From Actinobacteria bacterium HGW-Actinobacteria-1 (lineage in GTDB: Bacteria; Actinomycetota; Coriobacteriia; Anaerosomatales; Anaerosomataceae): DNA of 64,000 bases. The position numbers were made by a program, and so were the translations under genes. Under the pieces are notes generated by a model. The model was not told the DNA's origin. It saw nothing but the letters and a program-made list of their open reading frames with translations, and made no database searches. Shown here piece after piece: positions 33,414-42,274 of this stretch (the first letter of the stretch is position 1; the number at the start of each line of letters is the position of its first letter). The stretch lies in assembly GCA_002841355.1 (NCBI GenBank), contig PHFB01000006.1, positions 30,204 to 94,203 of the forward strand, read 5' to 3'.

Positions 33414-33628
33414 GCAGTGACACCCCCAAGACCGTGGATCAGCGTTGGTCCGGTCAGATCACGCCCGAACTCGCAGAGGCCGTGAAAGCAGCGGCTGTCG
33501 ACGGTCGAATCACCTGTCCCGTGCTCCGCAAGCTTGCCGAGTCGTTCGGTGTTGCGTACAAGGTGGCAGGCGCAGCGGCCGACGAGGCCGGCATCAAGGT
33601 CAAGAACTGCGACCTGGGCTGCTTCTAG
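33410..33628 (+). CDS. Conserved-looking 72-residue protein in the Moco operon, function unknown
   Basis: The ATG overlaps the moeA stop (ATGA) and mobB starts one base after its stop, so it is firmly part of the operon. The sequence is helical with an HTH-like middle (TPELAEAVKAAAVDGRITC, LRKLAESFGVAYKVAGAAAD) and two clustered Cys near the C-terminus (KNCDLGCF), plus one Cys in ITCPVL. The C-terminal CDLGC could bind metal or carry sulfur. It does not look like MoaD (no terminal Gly-Gly). I do not recognise the family. Confidence 0.75.
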   Translation: MSSDTPKTVDQRWSGQITPELAEAVKAAAVDGRITCPVLRKLAESFGVAYKVAGAAADEAGIKVKNCDLGCF

Positions 33629-33629
33629 G

Positions 33630-34181
33630 ATGAGCAAAGGGACCGGCATCCCTGTTGTCTCGGTAGTCGGCAAGAGCGACTCTGGCAAGACAACGCTCAT
33701 GGAAGGTCTCATCCGCGCGCTTACGTCGCGCGGGTGGCGCGTTGCCACGTGCAAGCACCACGTGCACGAGGTGGATATCGACCAGCCAGGCAAGGACTCG
33801 TGGCGTCACGCCCGTGCGGGCTCGCGCGTCACGATGATCTCCTCGCCCACGCAGTTCGCGGTGGTTCGCGCGGTCGATGCCGAGCGCTCGCTTGAGGAGA
33901 TCGCTGCCGAGGCGACATCGGGCGGTTGCGACATCCTCCTCACCGAGGGTTTCAAGCGTGCGGGCAACGTGCGCATCGAGATCGCGCGGCTGGCGCGCTC
34001 GGACGAGATGATCAGCGAGCCCGATGAGCTCTTCGCGCTCGTGACCGACATTCCTGACCTGCATCCCGAGGGCGTGCCGCTCTTCGGGCTCGGCGATGCG
34101 GCAGCGCTCGCCGAGCTCATCGAAGAGCGGTTCCTCGGCGACGCGGGCGACTCGCAAGGAGAGGCCCGCGATGGCGACTGA
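33630..34181 (+). CDS. mobB: MobB, GTP-binding molybdopterin-guanine dinucleotide accessory protein
   Basis: 183 residues. P-loop VVGKSDSGKTTLMEGLIRAL, then CKHHVHEVDIDQPGKDSWRH, the usual MobB signature, and DILLTEGFKRAGNVRIEI. It binds GTP and assists MobA-type transferases. The start codon lies one base beyond the small-protein stop; its 3' end overlaps moaA by 11 bases. Confidence 0.95.
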   Translation: MSKGTGIPVVSVVGKSDSGKTTLMEGLIRALTSRGWRVATCKHHVHEVDIDQPGKDSWRHARAGSRVTMISSPTQFAVVRAVDAERSLEEIAAEATSGGCDILLTEGFKRAGNVRIEIARLARSDEMISEPDELFALVTDIPDLHPEGVPLFGLGDAAALAELIEERFLGDAGDSQGEARDGD

Positions 34182-35196
34182 TTCGCACGGACGCAGGATC
34201 GACTACCTGCGCATCAGCGTGACCGACCGCTGCAACCTGCGGTGCGTCTACTGCATGCCCGCTGACGGCGTGCCCTGGAAGGCACACGACGAGATCCTCT
34301 CGTGGGAGGAGATCGAGCGCTTCGCGGCGGTAGCAGCGGGCGAGGGCATCTCGAAGATCCGCCTCACCGGTGGTGAGCCGCTCGTCCGCGCCGGCATCGT
34401 CGATCACGTGCGGCGCCTGCGCGCCGTCACCGGCATCGAGTCGATCGCGATCACCACGAACGGCACGCTCCTGCCGAAATACGCGCAGGAGCTCGTCGAT
34501 GCCGGGCTCACCCGCGTGAACGTCTCGCTCGATACGCTGGACCCGGAGATCTACACGAGCATCACGCGTGGCGGGAAGCTCGAAGATGCGCTCGCGGGCA
34601 TCGAGGCCGCCTTCGAGGCCGGCATGGCTCCCATCAAGATCAACGTCGTCGTGGTGCGCAGCCTCGAACAGGACCTGCTCGGCTTCGCGCGTATGACGCT
34701 CGATCGTCCCGTGCACGTGCGCTTCATCGAGTACATGCCGGTCGGTGGCGCCGAGGAAGGCGTCGCGTGCTCCTCGGCAGAGGGCGAAGGCTGGACCGAG
34801 GCGGACCATGTTCCCTCGGATGAGACACTCGCGCTGCTCACCGCACAAGGCGCGGCCGCCGGGTTCGGCGAGCTGCAGGCCGTCTCGCGCGACGACGCCC
34901 CGGGCGGCTGGGGACCGGCGCACTACTACCGCTTCCCGGGTGCTCCCGGCACGCTCGGCGTGATCTCGCCGCTCTCGCACCACTTCTGCGGCGAGTGCAA
35001 CCGGCTGCGCCTCACCGCCGACGGTCGCCTGCGCACGTGCCTGTTCAGCGATGACGAACTTGATGCGCGGAGCGTGCTTCGTACAGGAACCCAGGCCGAC
35101 GTCCGCGAACTCATACAGGAGGCGCTCGCGGCGAAGCCCGAGAGCCACAACATGCGTGTCGGAACGGTTCGCCGCATGTCCCAGATCGGAGGATGA
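34171..35196 (+). CDS. moaA: GTP 3',8-cyclase (radical SAM)
   Basis: 341 residues from the ATG with AAGGAG. Radical SAM cluster [13 protein letters not shown] (Cx3Cx2C), [29 protein letters not shown], and the C-terminal second cluster in [18 protein letters not shown] and RTCLFS. Catalyses the first step of molybdopterin synthesis with MoaC. An insertion of about 40 residues before the C-terminal cluster is rich in acidic residues. Confidence 0.96.
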   Translation: MATDSHGRRIDYLRISVTDRCNLRCVYCMPADGVPWKAHDEILSWEEIERFAAVAAGEGISKIRLTGGEPLVRAGIVDHVRRLRAVTGIESIAITTNGTLLPKYAQELVDAGLTRVNVSLDTLDPEIYTSITRGGKLEDALAGIEAAFEAGMAPIKINVVVVRSLEQDLLGFARMTLDRPVHVRFIEYMPVGGAEEGVACSSAEGEGWTEADHVPSDETLALLTAQGAAAGFGELQAVSRDDAPGGWGPAHYYRFPGAPGTLGVISPLSHHFCGECNRLRLTADGRLRTCLFSDDELDARSVLRTGTQADVRELIQEALAAKPESHNMRVGTVRRMSQIGG

Positions 35197-35197
35197 G

Positions 35198-35683
35198 ATG
35201 GACGACGCACCGCGGCTCACGCACCTGGACGAGCACGGCGCCGCCCGTATGGTGGATGTTGCCGAGAAGGCTGTCACGCACCGCCGCGCGGTTGCCTCGG
35301 CGGTCGTCACGATGCTGCCGGCCACGCTTGCGATGATCGTAGAGGGCCGCGCGCCGAAAGGAGACGTGTTCGCTGTCGCCCGCGTCGCGGGCATCATGGC
35401 TGCGAAGCGCACGGCCGATCTCATCCCTATGTGCCATCCGCTCTCGCTCACGCATGTGAGCGTGGACCTTGAGCCCGCCGATGCTTCCGTGCGCATCACG
35501 GCAGTGGCCGAGACCGACGGCAAGACGGGCGTCGAGATGGAAGCACTCACGGCAGCGTCGGTCGCGGCGCTCACGATTTACGACATGTGCAAGGCGGTCG
35601 ACCGGGGGATGGTCGTCTCGGATGTGAAGTTGCTCGAAAAAGAGGGCGGGAAGTCCGGCCATTACCTGCGAGAGGACGTCTGA
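35198..35683 (+). CDS. moaC: Cyclic pyranopterin monophosphate synthase
   Basis: 161 residues. [36 protein letters not shown], and [20 protein letters not shown] with the following basic [11 protein letters not shown] are the MoaC active-site blocks. Converts the MoaA product into cPMP. Starts one base after the moaA stop, behind GGAGGATGAG. No moaD or moaE is seen in the window, so molybdopterin synthase must be encoded elsewhere. Confidence 0.96.
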   Translation: MDDAPRLTHLDEHGAARMVDVAEKAVTHRRAVASAVVTMLPATLAMIVEGRAPKGDVFAVARVAGIMAAKRTADLIPMCHPLSLTHVSVDLEPADASVRITAVAETDGKTGVEMEALTAASVAALTIYDMCKAVDRGMVVSDVKLLEKEGGKSGHYLREDV

Positions 35684-36159
35684 TGAGCGAGAACGCCACC
35701 CTTCCCGGACCGGGCACTGTGACCTCGGTGAACCTTTCAGCGAAGAAGACGGTCCGCAAGACGCGTGGCACCGAAGGTGTCCTGCGTGTGGATCACGGTT
35801 TCGAGAGCGACGCGCACGCCGGGGACTGGCACCGTCAGGTGAGCCTGCTCGCGCAGGAGTCGATCGACAAGATGGTCGCCAAGGGCCTGGATGTCCAGGC
35901 CGGCGACTTCGCCGAGAACATCACGACCACGGGGATCGACCTGCTCGCGCTTCCGGTCGGCAGCGTCGTGAACATCGGCGACGAGGCGGTCGTTGAGATC
36001 TCGCAGATCGGCAAGATCTGCCACAACAAGTGCGCCATCTACTACCAGGCCGGTGACTGTGTGATGCCCAAGGAAGGGATTTTCGCCGTCGTGCGTCATG
36101 GTGGTACCGTACGTACGGGAGACCTGCTCGTTGTCGATCATCTGGGGGAGCCTGCATGA
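35683..36159 (+). CDS. MOSC-domain protein
   Basis: 158 residues, start overlapping the moaC stop (TGATG). The MOSC fold shows in VDHGFESDAHAGDWHRQVSL, GDFAENITTTGIDLLALPVG, VNIGDEAVVEISQIGKICH and a C-terminal GIFAVVRHGGTVRTGDLL. Conserved Cys in GKICHNKC is the kind of residue proposed to carry sulfur to metal-sulfur clusters. Such stand-alone proteins usually sit in Moco operons, as here, between moaC and mog. Confidence 0.92.
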   Translation: MSENATLPGPGTVTSVNLSAKKTVRKTRGTEGVLRVDHGFESDAHAGDWHRQVSLLAQESIDKMVAKGLDVQAGDFAENITTTGIDLLALPVGSVVNIGDEAVVEISQIGKICHNKCAIYYQAGDCVMPKEGIFAVVRHGGTVRTGDLLVVDHLGEPA

Positions 36160-36641
36160 GTGAGTTGCGTATCGGCGTGCTGACCTGCTCGGACACGCGC
36201 TCGGCCGGAACTGCCGAGGACACGTCCGGGAAGGCGCTCATCGAGCTTGCGCAGGCGCGTAACTGGTTCGTCGCGTCGTACCACGTCGTGCCCGACGATC
36301 ACGAGACCATCGCCAACGCCATCATCGAGATGGCTGACGTCGACGAGGTCGACATCATCCTGACGACCGGCGGCACCGGCCTCGGCCCGCGCGATGTCTG
36401 CCCCGAGGCCACGCTCTCGCACGCCGATCGGGAGGTGCCGGGCATCGCCGAGGCGCTTCGCGCGGAGAGCATGCGCATCACCAAGCGCGCGATGCTGTCA
36501 CGCGGAGTCGCAGCACTGCGCGGTCGTACGCTCATCATCAATTTCCCGGGCAGCGAGAAGGCCGCCCGGGAGTCCTTCGAGATCGTCGCCGATCAACTCG
36601 AGCATGCCGTCGCCATGATCGCCGGCGGCGGACACGGGTAA
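36156..36641 (+). CDS. mog: Molybdopterin adenylyltransferase, MogA/MoaB type
   Basis: 161 residues, ATGA overlap with the MOSC gene. RIGVLTCSDTRSAGTAEDTSG at the start, DIILTTGGTGLGPRDVCPEAT in the middle, and LIINFPGSEKAARESFE near the end are the MogA/MoaB motifs. It activates molybdopterin with ATP before MoeA adds the metal. Confidence 0.95.
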   Translation: MSELRIGVLTCSDTRSAGTAEDTSGKALIELAQARNWFVASYHVVPDDHETIANAIIEMADVDEVDIILTTGGTGLGPRDVCPEATLSHADREVPGIAEALRAESMRITKRAMLSRGVAALRGRTLIINFPGSEKAARESFEIVADQLEHAVAMIAGGGHG

Positions 36642-36650
36642 GCCTGAATC

Positions 36651-37796
36651 GTGAAGCACATCACCTACCTCGATCACGCCGCTACTTCGTGGCCCAAGCC
36701 GCAGTCTGTTGTTGACGCGGTCGTTCACGCGCTCACCGAGGCCGGCGGAAACCCGGGGCGCTCGGCGCACACGATCGCGCTTGCGGCGTCGCGGCTCATC
36801 CTCGAGGCGCGCACTGACGTCGCCGCACTGCTCGGCGTACGCGATCCGCGAGACCTGGCGTTCGTTCCGGGGTGTACCGCCGGTCTGAATCTGGCGCTCA
36901 AAGGACTGCTCCGCCCGGGAGACCGGGTCGTGGTCGGATCGACCGAGCACAACGCGGTGGCGCGACCGCTCCACGCGCTTGAGGCGGCGGGTGTTCGTGT
37001 CGACGTCGTGCACGGTGACAGCGCGGGGCGCATCGATCCCGATGACGTCGAGCGTGCACTCGCTCAAGCTCCTACGCGGGCGGTCGTCTGCCAGCACGCA
37101 TCGAACGTGCTCGGCACGATCCAGCCGGTCGGAGATCTTGCGGACATCGCACACGAAGCCGGCGCCTACCTCATCGTGGACGGAGCGCAGGGAGTCGGTC
37201 ATCTCAAGCTTGATCTCACGGCGCTTGGCGCAGACGCATATGCAGCATCGGGCCACAAAGGTCTGCTCGGACCGCAGGGTGTCGGCGCGCTGTACCTCGC
37301 GCCGGGAGTGGAAGCGGTCGAGCTCACGCAGGGCGGCGGAGGCTCCAACTCGGAGGAAGCGGTGCAGCCCACCGCGCGTCCCGATCGCTACGAAGCCGGT
37401 ACGCCCAACACGCCCGGCATCGCAGGTCTTGGCGCGGCGGCGCGGTTCCTGCTCGCGGAAGGCGACGCCATCCGTGCCGAGGAACGCCGGCTCACCCGAA
37501 TGCTCTACGAACAGCTTCTGGAGATTCCAGGTCTGCGGGTCCTTGGGCCGCCGCTCGGAGAGGAGCGCGTGCCGGTACTGTGCGTCGTGCACGACCGTGT
37601 GGAGGCGGACCGCATCGCATTCGAACTCGACTCTCGGTACGGAGTCGCCGTGCGCGCCGGGCTGCACTGCGCGCCCTGGGCGCACGCGACCGCCGGGACC
37701 GCCGAGTGCGGGGCGCTCCGATTCGGCATCGGCTTCGGCATCACCGAGAGCGACATCGACCTCGCGGTACGAGCGATGCACGAGGTGTGCGCGTGA
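36651..37796 (+). CDS. Class V aminotransferase-type cysteine desulfurase
   Basis: 381 residues, GTG start. N-terminus HITYLDHAATSWPKPQSVVD; PLP-binding Lys in AYAASGHKGLLGPQGVGALY; persulfide Cys in VRAGLHCAPWAHATAGT. The subgroup (TIGR01977-like) is common beside DUF3343 and selenium genes rather than in Isc or Suf operons. It would release sulfur (or selenium) from cysteine (or selenocysteine) for FdhD, MOSC or SelD pathways. The DUF3343 gene overlaps its stop. Confidence 0.92.
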   Translation: MKHITYLDHAATSWPKPQSVVDAVVHALTEAGGNPGRSAHTIALAASRLILEARTDVAALLGVRDPRDLAFVPGCTAGLNLALKGLLRPGDRVVVGSTEHNAVARPLHALEAAGVRVDVVHGDSAGRIDPDDVERALAQAPTRAVVCQHASNVLGTIQPVGDLADIAHEAGAYLIVDGAQGVGHLKLDLTALGADAYAASGHKGLLGPQGVGALYLAPGVEAVELTQGGGGSNSEEAVQPTARPDRYEAGTPNTPGIAGLGAAARFLLAEGDAIRAEERRLTRMLYEQLLEIPGLRVLGPPLGEERVPVLCVVHDRVEADRIAFELDSRYGVAVRAGLHCAPWAHATAGTAECGALRFGIGFGITESDIDLAVRAMHEVCA

Positions 37797-38038
37797 GCGA
37801 AACCGCGCCATTCGTCGTGTATGGATTCGCGACAACGCATGACGCGCTCGTGGGTGAGCGCACGCTCATCGCCGCGGACGTGATGCATGTGACGATCCCG
37901 ACGCCCAAGAGCCTGGGAGCGCTCTGCGGCATCGCGCTTCGCGTGCCGGAGTCATCCGCAGGCGACGCCGAGGCGGCGCTGGTTGCCGCTGGAACCGCCT
38001 GGACCGCGCGCGTGGAGATGCTCGACCGCGTCCGCTAG
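37793..38038 (+). CDS. DUF3343 protein, putative Se/S carrier
   Basis: 81 residues, GTG start overlapping the desulfurase stop (GTGA). It shows the family pattern: FVVYGFATTHDALVGERTLI, then VTIPTPKSLGALCGIALRVP with the conserved Cys. DUF3343 proteins occur with desulfurases of this class and YedF-like proteins in selenium-using bacteria; a carrier role is proposed rather than shown. Its stop overlaps the convergent L,D-transpeptidase gene. Confidence 0.88.
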   Translation: MSETAPFVVYGFATTHDALVGERTLIAADVMHVTIPTPKSLGALCGIALRVPESSAGDAEAALVAAGTAWTARVEMLDRVR

Positions 38039-39072
38039 CGAACGATGAAGACCTTGGTCCCGACCTCGACGCGGTCGTAGAGGTCCTCGACGTCCCACAT
38101 GTGCATGCGCATGCAACCATGCGATGCCGCGGTGCCGATCGAGTAGTCCTTCGAGGTCCCATGGATGCGGATCCCGGGATAGTTCAAGTTGAGAGCGCGC
38201 GTACCCAGTGGATTGCCCGGTCCTGGCCCGATGTATGCCGGCATGTCCTTCGCCCAATCCGAGCCCGGGTTGCTCCACGTCGGACGGTATCGCTTGAGCA
38301 CGATCTCGAAGTTGCCGATGGGCGTCGGATATCCGGGGGTGCCGACGGCAACACCGTACGTCTTCACGAGAGCACCCTTGTCGTAGAGGTAGAGCTTGCG
38401 CGCCGAGCGGACGACGAGGATCGTCGGACCGAGGTCCTCCTCGGTGACTGCTGGCGATGAGACCGCCACGGGCAGGGCCACCTGCTTCTCGCCGCTGTTG
38501 AGCGCCGCGATGATGGCGCTGGCGGCGGCCGTCCTGTCGACCTTCTTGCCGTCGCGCGCCGCGATCGTCTTGAGCGTCTTGCCCTCGACGGCCATGGCCG
38601 CGTCGGCAGGAGCGGTGTCTATCTTGGATGCGACATCGGCGATCCAGGCGTCGAGCACGGCCTGGTTGACGGTGACGGTCGGCTTCACGACCGCGCCGGT
38701 CTGCTGGTCGAGCAACCGGGCAGAAACCCGGGACGTCAATGATGCCGACGCCTTGGGCTCGAACGCCTTCGCTACCATGCCTTCCACGTCGACCGTGATC
38801 ATCGACGCCGCATCGAGCGTGAACGACTCGTCGCCGTGTGTGACGGTCAGCGGCTCCGCGAGGGGCTTGGCGACCTTCTCCCGAACGACTTCCAGCGCCT
38901 GGGCGCGGGTAAGCCCGCCGAGCGACTGGCCTTCGATCGAGGCACCCGTCGGCAGTATCTCGCGTGCCGCGAAATCGTCGGCGACGGCGAACGCGGTCCC
39001 GCCCGCGAGTGCGAACAGAACGAGCGCAAGGAACGATGCGAGGATGCGGGTGGGTCTTGAGGTCCGAGACAT
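38035..39072 (-). CDS. L,D-transpeptidase (YkuD) with N-terminal PG-binding domain
   Basis: 345 residues from the ATG with AAGGAG at 5 bases; 15 upstream codons lack a site. A signal anchor (RPTRILASFLALVLFALAGG) precedes a PG_binding_4/VanW-like region (SIEGQSLGGLTRAQALEVVRE). The YkuD domain starts near 222 with ILVVRSARKLYLYDKGALVK, the catalytic stretch is IHGTSK and ASHGCMRMHMWDVEDLY, with PTPIGNFEIV earlier. It makes 3-3 cross-links in peptidoglycan or attaches proteins, outside the membrane. Confidence 0.94.
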   Translation of the reverse strand: MSRTSRPTRILASFLALVLFALAGGTAFAVADDFAAREILPTGASIEGQSLGGLTRAQALEVVREKVAKPLAEPLTVTHGDESFTLDAASMITVDVEGMVAKAFEPKASASLTSRVSARLLDQQTGAVVKPTVTVNQAVLDAWIADVASKIDTAPADAAMAVEGKTLKTIAARDGKKVDRTAAASAIIAALNSGEKQVALPVAVSSPAVTEEDLGPTILVVRSARKLYLYDKGALVKTYGVAVGTPGYPTPIGNFEIVLKRYRPTWSNPGSDWAKDMPAYIGPGPGNPLGTRALNLNYPGIRIHGTSKDYSIGTAASHGCMRMHMWDVEDLYDRVEVGTKVFIVR

Positions 39073-39160
39073 TGAGGCTCCTTGCGTGCAGATCATTCTG
39101 CCGGGTGGTTGCCGCATATTCTACAATGGCGACGACACATACGTACAACCGGGGGGTGGG

Positions 39161-40006
39161 ATGGAAGGCCGGCAGGCCGACGCGGTGTACAGGGGGAACC
39201 TGACGCGTCTCCTCGAGAAGGTCCACGCCGAGCGCGGACTCGACATGGCTCAGTACCGCCCCCGTTACGTGGAACGTCGCCTCGCGGCACGTCTCCACGC
39301 CCTGAACCTCCACACATATCGGCAGTACGCCACCTACCTGGATGAGCATCCAGAGGAGTACGCGAAGCTGCTCGACACGCTCACGATCAACGTAACCCAG
39401 TTCTTCCGCGACCCAACGGTGTTCGAGCTGTTCCGCAAGGACATCCTTCCGGCGTTGCTCAAGGAGAAGGCCGCTCGCCATCAGCGCATGATTCGTGTGT
39501 GGTCTGCAGGGTGCGCTACGGGGCAGGAGCCGTACTCGCTTGCGATGTCGTTCCTCTCGGCCATGGAGCCCCAGGGCAGCGACTTCTTGCTTACGATCTT
39601 GGGAACGGATCTCGATCGCAACGCGCTCGCCGTCGCCCGACGCGCCGAGTACGACCTCGGCCTGATCGACCAGATTCCGAAGGTCGACCAGCAGAAGTAC
39701 CTCGACGTACACAACGATCACTTCAAGATCAAGCCTGCGGTCACCCGGCTCTGCAAGTTCGACTACTTGAACCTATTCGAAGACAAGCCGATACATGTGG
39801 TAGACGTCATCTTCTGTCGGAACGTGTTCATCTACTTCAACCGGGAGGAACAGGAGCGGGTCCTCGGGGTGTTCTGGTCGGCACTCGCCCGGGGCGGTTA
39901 TCTGGTGCTTGGCAGAAGCGAGCGCATCGGCCCGCAGGTCGAGCACGACTATGAATTGATCAGTGGGCGCGAACGCATCTATCGCAAGCCTCTGAAGCTG
40001 CTCTGA
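39161..40006 (+). CDS. cheR: Chemotaxis protein methyltransferase CheR
   Basis: 281 residues from the ATG behind GGGGGTGGG; a much longer upstream frame is only a shadow of the transpeptidase. N-terminal helical domain (RYVERRLAARLHALNLHTY), then TINVTQFFRDPTVFELF, VWSAGCATGQEPYSLAM (SAM loop), LGTDLDRNALAVAR and DVIFCRNVFIYFNREEQERV. It methylates receptor glutamates. First gene of the chemotaxis operon, in the opposite direction to the transpeptidase. TACAAT at 39122 may be the -10. Confidence 0.96.
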   Translation: MEGRQADAVYRGNLTRLLEKVHAERGLDMAQYRPRYVERRLAARLHALNLHTYRQYATYLDEHPEEYAKLLDTLTINVTQFFRDPTVFELFRKDILPALLKEKAARHQRMIRVWSAGCATGQEPYSLAMSFLSAMEPQGSDFLLTILGTDLDRNALAVARRAEYDLGLIDQIPKVDQQKYLDVHNDHFKIKPAVTRLCKFDYLNLFEDKPIHVVDVIFCRNVFIYFNREEQERVLGVFWSALARGGYLVLGRSERIGPQVEHDYELISGRERIYRKPLKLL

Positions 40007-40030
40007 GCACGAGGCTTCTGCTATTGTTGT

Positions 40031-40055
40031 CACGGTGACCCAGCAGGTCACCGTG
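40031..40055. repeat. Perfect 10-base inverted repeat before mcp
   Basis: CACGGTGACC-CAGCA-GGTCACCGTG lies between cheR and the receptor gene, 25 bases from the start codon. No T-run follows, so attenuation, RNA processing or a protein site are all possible. Confidence 0.6.
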
Positions 40056-40080
40056 GGCATTCGAGGAGGGGAACCGCAGG

Positions 40081-41397
40081 ATGCAGAGGGAGTACCGCAG
40101 CAGTACGGTGAAGCGGGGATTGTCCTTCACGTTCACGATGTACACATGGCTCACTATCGGTCCGGCCGTCTTCGTCGGGTTGATGGTCACCGGGGGCTTT
40201 GCGCTCTTCGTCCTCAAGATGGATGTAGCCGAGCTGGGATACATCGCGGTGGTCGGTGCGTTGGCCATGGGCGTCTGTGCGATTCCCGGGTCGTTCGCGT
40301 GGCGCATGGTGTTCAAGCGCCGGGTTCTCGAGCCCCTTCGTGACCTTGGCGGGACGATGATCGAGGCCGGCGATGGAGACCTGACCGTTCGGGCGACCGT
40401 CGTCCGTCAGGACGAGATCGGCATCCTCGCCGAGGAGTGCAACAACCTCATCGCCTCATTGTCCGACATCGCGGGGAACGTCCGCAGGTCGGCCGAATCC
40501 GTCACGAACGCGGCCACGCAACTCTCGGCCTCTTCTGAAGAAATCAACTCGTCATCGATGGAGATCTCGTCCTCGGTGCAGCAGATCGCGCACGGAGCCG
40601 AGCTTCAGTCGCGTAAGGTCGAGGAGACCTCCTCGGCGATCGAAGCGATGACCAAGACCGTTGGCGAAGTCGCCCGTCGGGCAGACGAAGCAAGCAAGAC
40701 GAGCGAAGAGGCCGCGAAGGCGGCTGTGCTCGGAGAGGCTGCTACCGATGAGGCGATCCGCAAGATCGCCGAGGTGCGGCAGGCTATCGAGACGCTCGCT
40801 GGCTCCGTCGAAGTGCTCGGGACGCGGTCCCAGGAGATCGGCAACATCGTCGACGTCATCACGTCGATCGCGGATCAGACCAACCTGCTGTCGCTCAACG
40901 CGGCGATCGAAGCTGCACGCGCTGGCGAGTCCGGCCGCGGGTTCTCGGTCGTAGCCGAAGAGGTCCGCAAGCTCGCAGAGGGCTCGGGCAAAGCGGCCGA
41001 GCAGATCGGTGACCTGATCAAGGACGTGCAATCGGAGACAGCCAAGGCGCTCAAGTACATGCAGATCGGCACCGCCGAGGTCGTGACGGGAACCGAGGTC
41101 GTCGGCAGGTCCGGAGACGCGCTCCGCCAGATCACGGAGGCCGTTACCCGTACCGCCACGCTCGCCGAGGAAATCGCCGCGGCGATGTCGGGTCAGGCGC
41201 AGCGCACCGTCGACGTGGATCGGGCGATGCACGACATCGCGGCGGTCGTCGAGGAGAACGCGGCCTCCGCTGAGGAGACCGCAGCAGCGGCCGAGCAGCA
41301 GACAGCGTGCATGGAGGAGATCTCCTCCTCGGCACAGGAGCTTGCGGAGATGGCGCGCCGTCTGGAAGATTCCGTGCACATGTTCCAGGTCGATTAG
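40081..41397 (+). CDS. Methyl-accepting chemotaxis protein without an outer sensor domain
   Basis: 438 residues. Two adjacent membrane segments (about 23-48 and 53-75) are joined by only a few residues, so no periplasmic sensor exists. A HAMP domain ([20 protein letters not shown]) leads to a long coiled coil with the invariant hairpin tip [21 protein letters not shown] followed by [18 protein letters not shown]. It signals to CheA via CheW. The input may be a membrane property, an energy state or a partner protein. The ATG follows GAGGGGAACC. Confidence 0.94.
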   Translation: MQREYRSSTVKRGLSFTFTMYTWLTIGPAVFVGLMVTGGFALFVLKMDVAELGYIAVVGALAMGVCAIPGSFAWRMVFKRRVLEPLRDLGGTMIEAGDGDLTVRATVVRQDEIGILAEECNNLIASLSDIAGNVRRSAESVTNAATQLSASSEEINSSSMEISSSVQQIAHGAELQSRKVEETSSAIEAMTKTVGEVARRADEASKTSEEAAKAAVLGEAATDEAIRKIAEVRQAIETLAGSVEVLGTRSQEIGNIVDVITSIADQTNLLSLNAAIEAARAGESGRGFSVVAEEVRKLAEGSGKAAEQIGDLIKDVQSETAKALKYMQIGTAEVVTGTEVVGRSGDALRQITEAVTRTATLAEEIAAAMSGQAQRTVDVDRAMHDIAAVVEENAASAEETAAAAEQQTACMEEISSSAQELAEMARRLEDSVHMFQVD

Positions 41398-41408
41398 GAA
41401 GGTCCGTA

Positions 41409-41900
41409 GTGGAAGCCACACTCGGCACCGGCAATCGGCAGTACGTCCTGTTCCATCTTGGAACCGAGGAGTACGGGCTGCCGATCGAACGCGTGCAGAG
41501 CATCATCCGCTACGAGGCACCCACGCCTGTTCCGCATGCCCCCGCGATGGTCGAGGGCGTCATCAACCTTCGCGGACAGGTGATCCCCGTCATCGATCTC
41601 TCGCAGCGTCTCCTCGGGACGCCGCACGTGATAACCGCGCTTTCGCGCATCGTGGTCGCCGAGGGCGACTCCGGTCTTGTCGGCCTCGCGGTCGATTCCG
41701 CCCACGAGGTGGCGACGTTCCCGGTCGATGCGATCATGCCAACGCCGGTTGCCACGCTCACCGTGGAGACTGCCGAGGCGTTCGAGGGTGTCGCGAATCA
41801 CGGAGAGCGGCTCGTGATCCTGCTCGATCCGGAGAAGGCGCTGCCCCGGGTCTCGTACGGCATGCCCATCGCAACAGAGGAGGCGCAAGCTGATGTCTAA
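41409..41900 (+). CDS. cheW: Chemotaxis coupling protein CheW
   Basis: 163 residues from a GTG with AGGAAGG upstream. QYVLFHLGTEEYGLPIERVQ, VEGVINLRGQVIPVIDLSQR and LVGLAVDSAHEVATFP are the CheW blocks. It bridges receptors and CheA. The 3' end overlaps cheY by 8 bases. Confidence 0.95.
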   Translation: MEATLGTGNRQYVLFHLGTEEYGLPIERVQSIIRYEAPTPVPHAPAMVEGVINLRGQVIPVIDLSQRLLGTPHVITALSRIVVAEGDSGLVGLAVDSAHEVATFPVDAIMPTPVATLTVETAEAFEGVANHGERLVILLDPEKALPRVSYGMPIATEEAQADV

Positions 41901-42267
41901 GACGGTGCTCGTCGTTGACGACGCTGCGTTCATGCGCATGATGATCCGGGACATCCTTGCCAAAGAGGGCTACGTGATCCACGAAGCCGTCAACGGCCGG
42001 GATGCCGTCGAGAAGTACGCCGAGATCCACCCTGATCTTGTAACGATGGACATCACGATGCCCGAGATGAGCGGCCTGGATGCGTTGCGCAAGATCCGGG
42101 GCACCGACCCGAGCGCCCGTGTGCTCATCGTGAGTGCGATGGGGCAGCAACGCATGATCGTCGAGGCGCTTGAGTCGGGGGCGATGGACTTCCTTGTGAA
42201 GCCGTTCCAGCCTACGAAGGTGCTTGAGACCGTCAAGAAGTGCTTGCAGTCCACGCCGCGCTGCTGA
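41893..42267 (+). CDS. cheY: Chemotaxis response regulator CheY
   Basis: 124 residues, a lone receiver domain: VLVVDDAAFMRMMIRDIL with the acidic pair, phospho-acceptor in LVTMDITMPEMSGLDAL, the Ser/Thr in VLIVSAMGQQ and Lys in DFLVKPFQPTKV. Phosphorylated by CheA, it should act on a motor; this window has pilT but no flagellar genes. Confidence 0.95.
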   Translation: MSKTVLVVDDAAFMRMMIRDILAKEGYVIHEAVNGRDAVEKYAEIHPDLVTMDITMPEMSGLDALRKIRGTDPSARVLIVSAMGQQRMIVEALESGAMDFLVKPFQPTKVLETVKKCLQSTPRC

Positions 42268-42274
42268 GGCGGTC

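Noticed and set aside
34117..35574. 485-residue frame antisense to moaA and moaC
   Set aside because: No domain or ribosome site; the plus strand encodes complete, motif-bearing enzymes.
38396..39160. 255-residue N-terminal extension of cheR
   Set aside because: It is the antisense of the L,D-transpeptidase; cheR has its own ribosome site and standard length from 39161.
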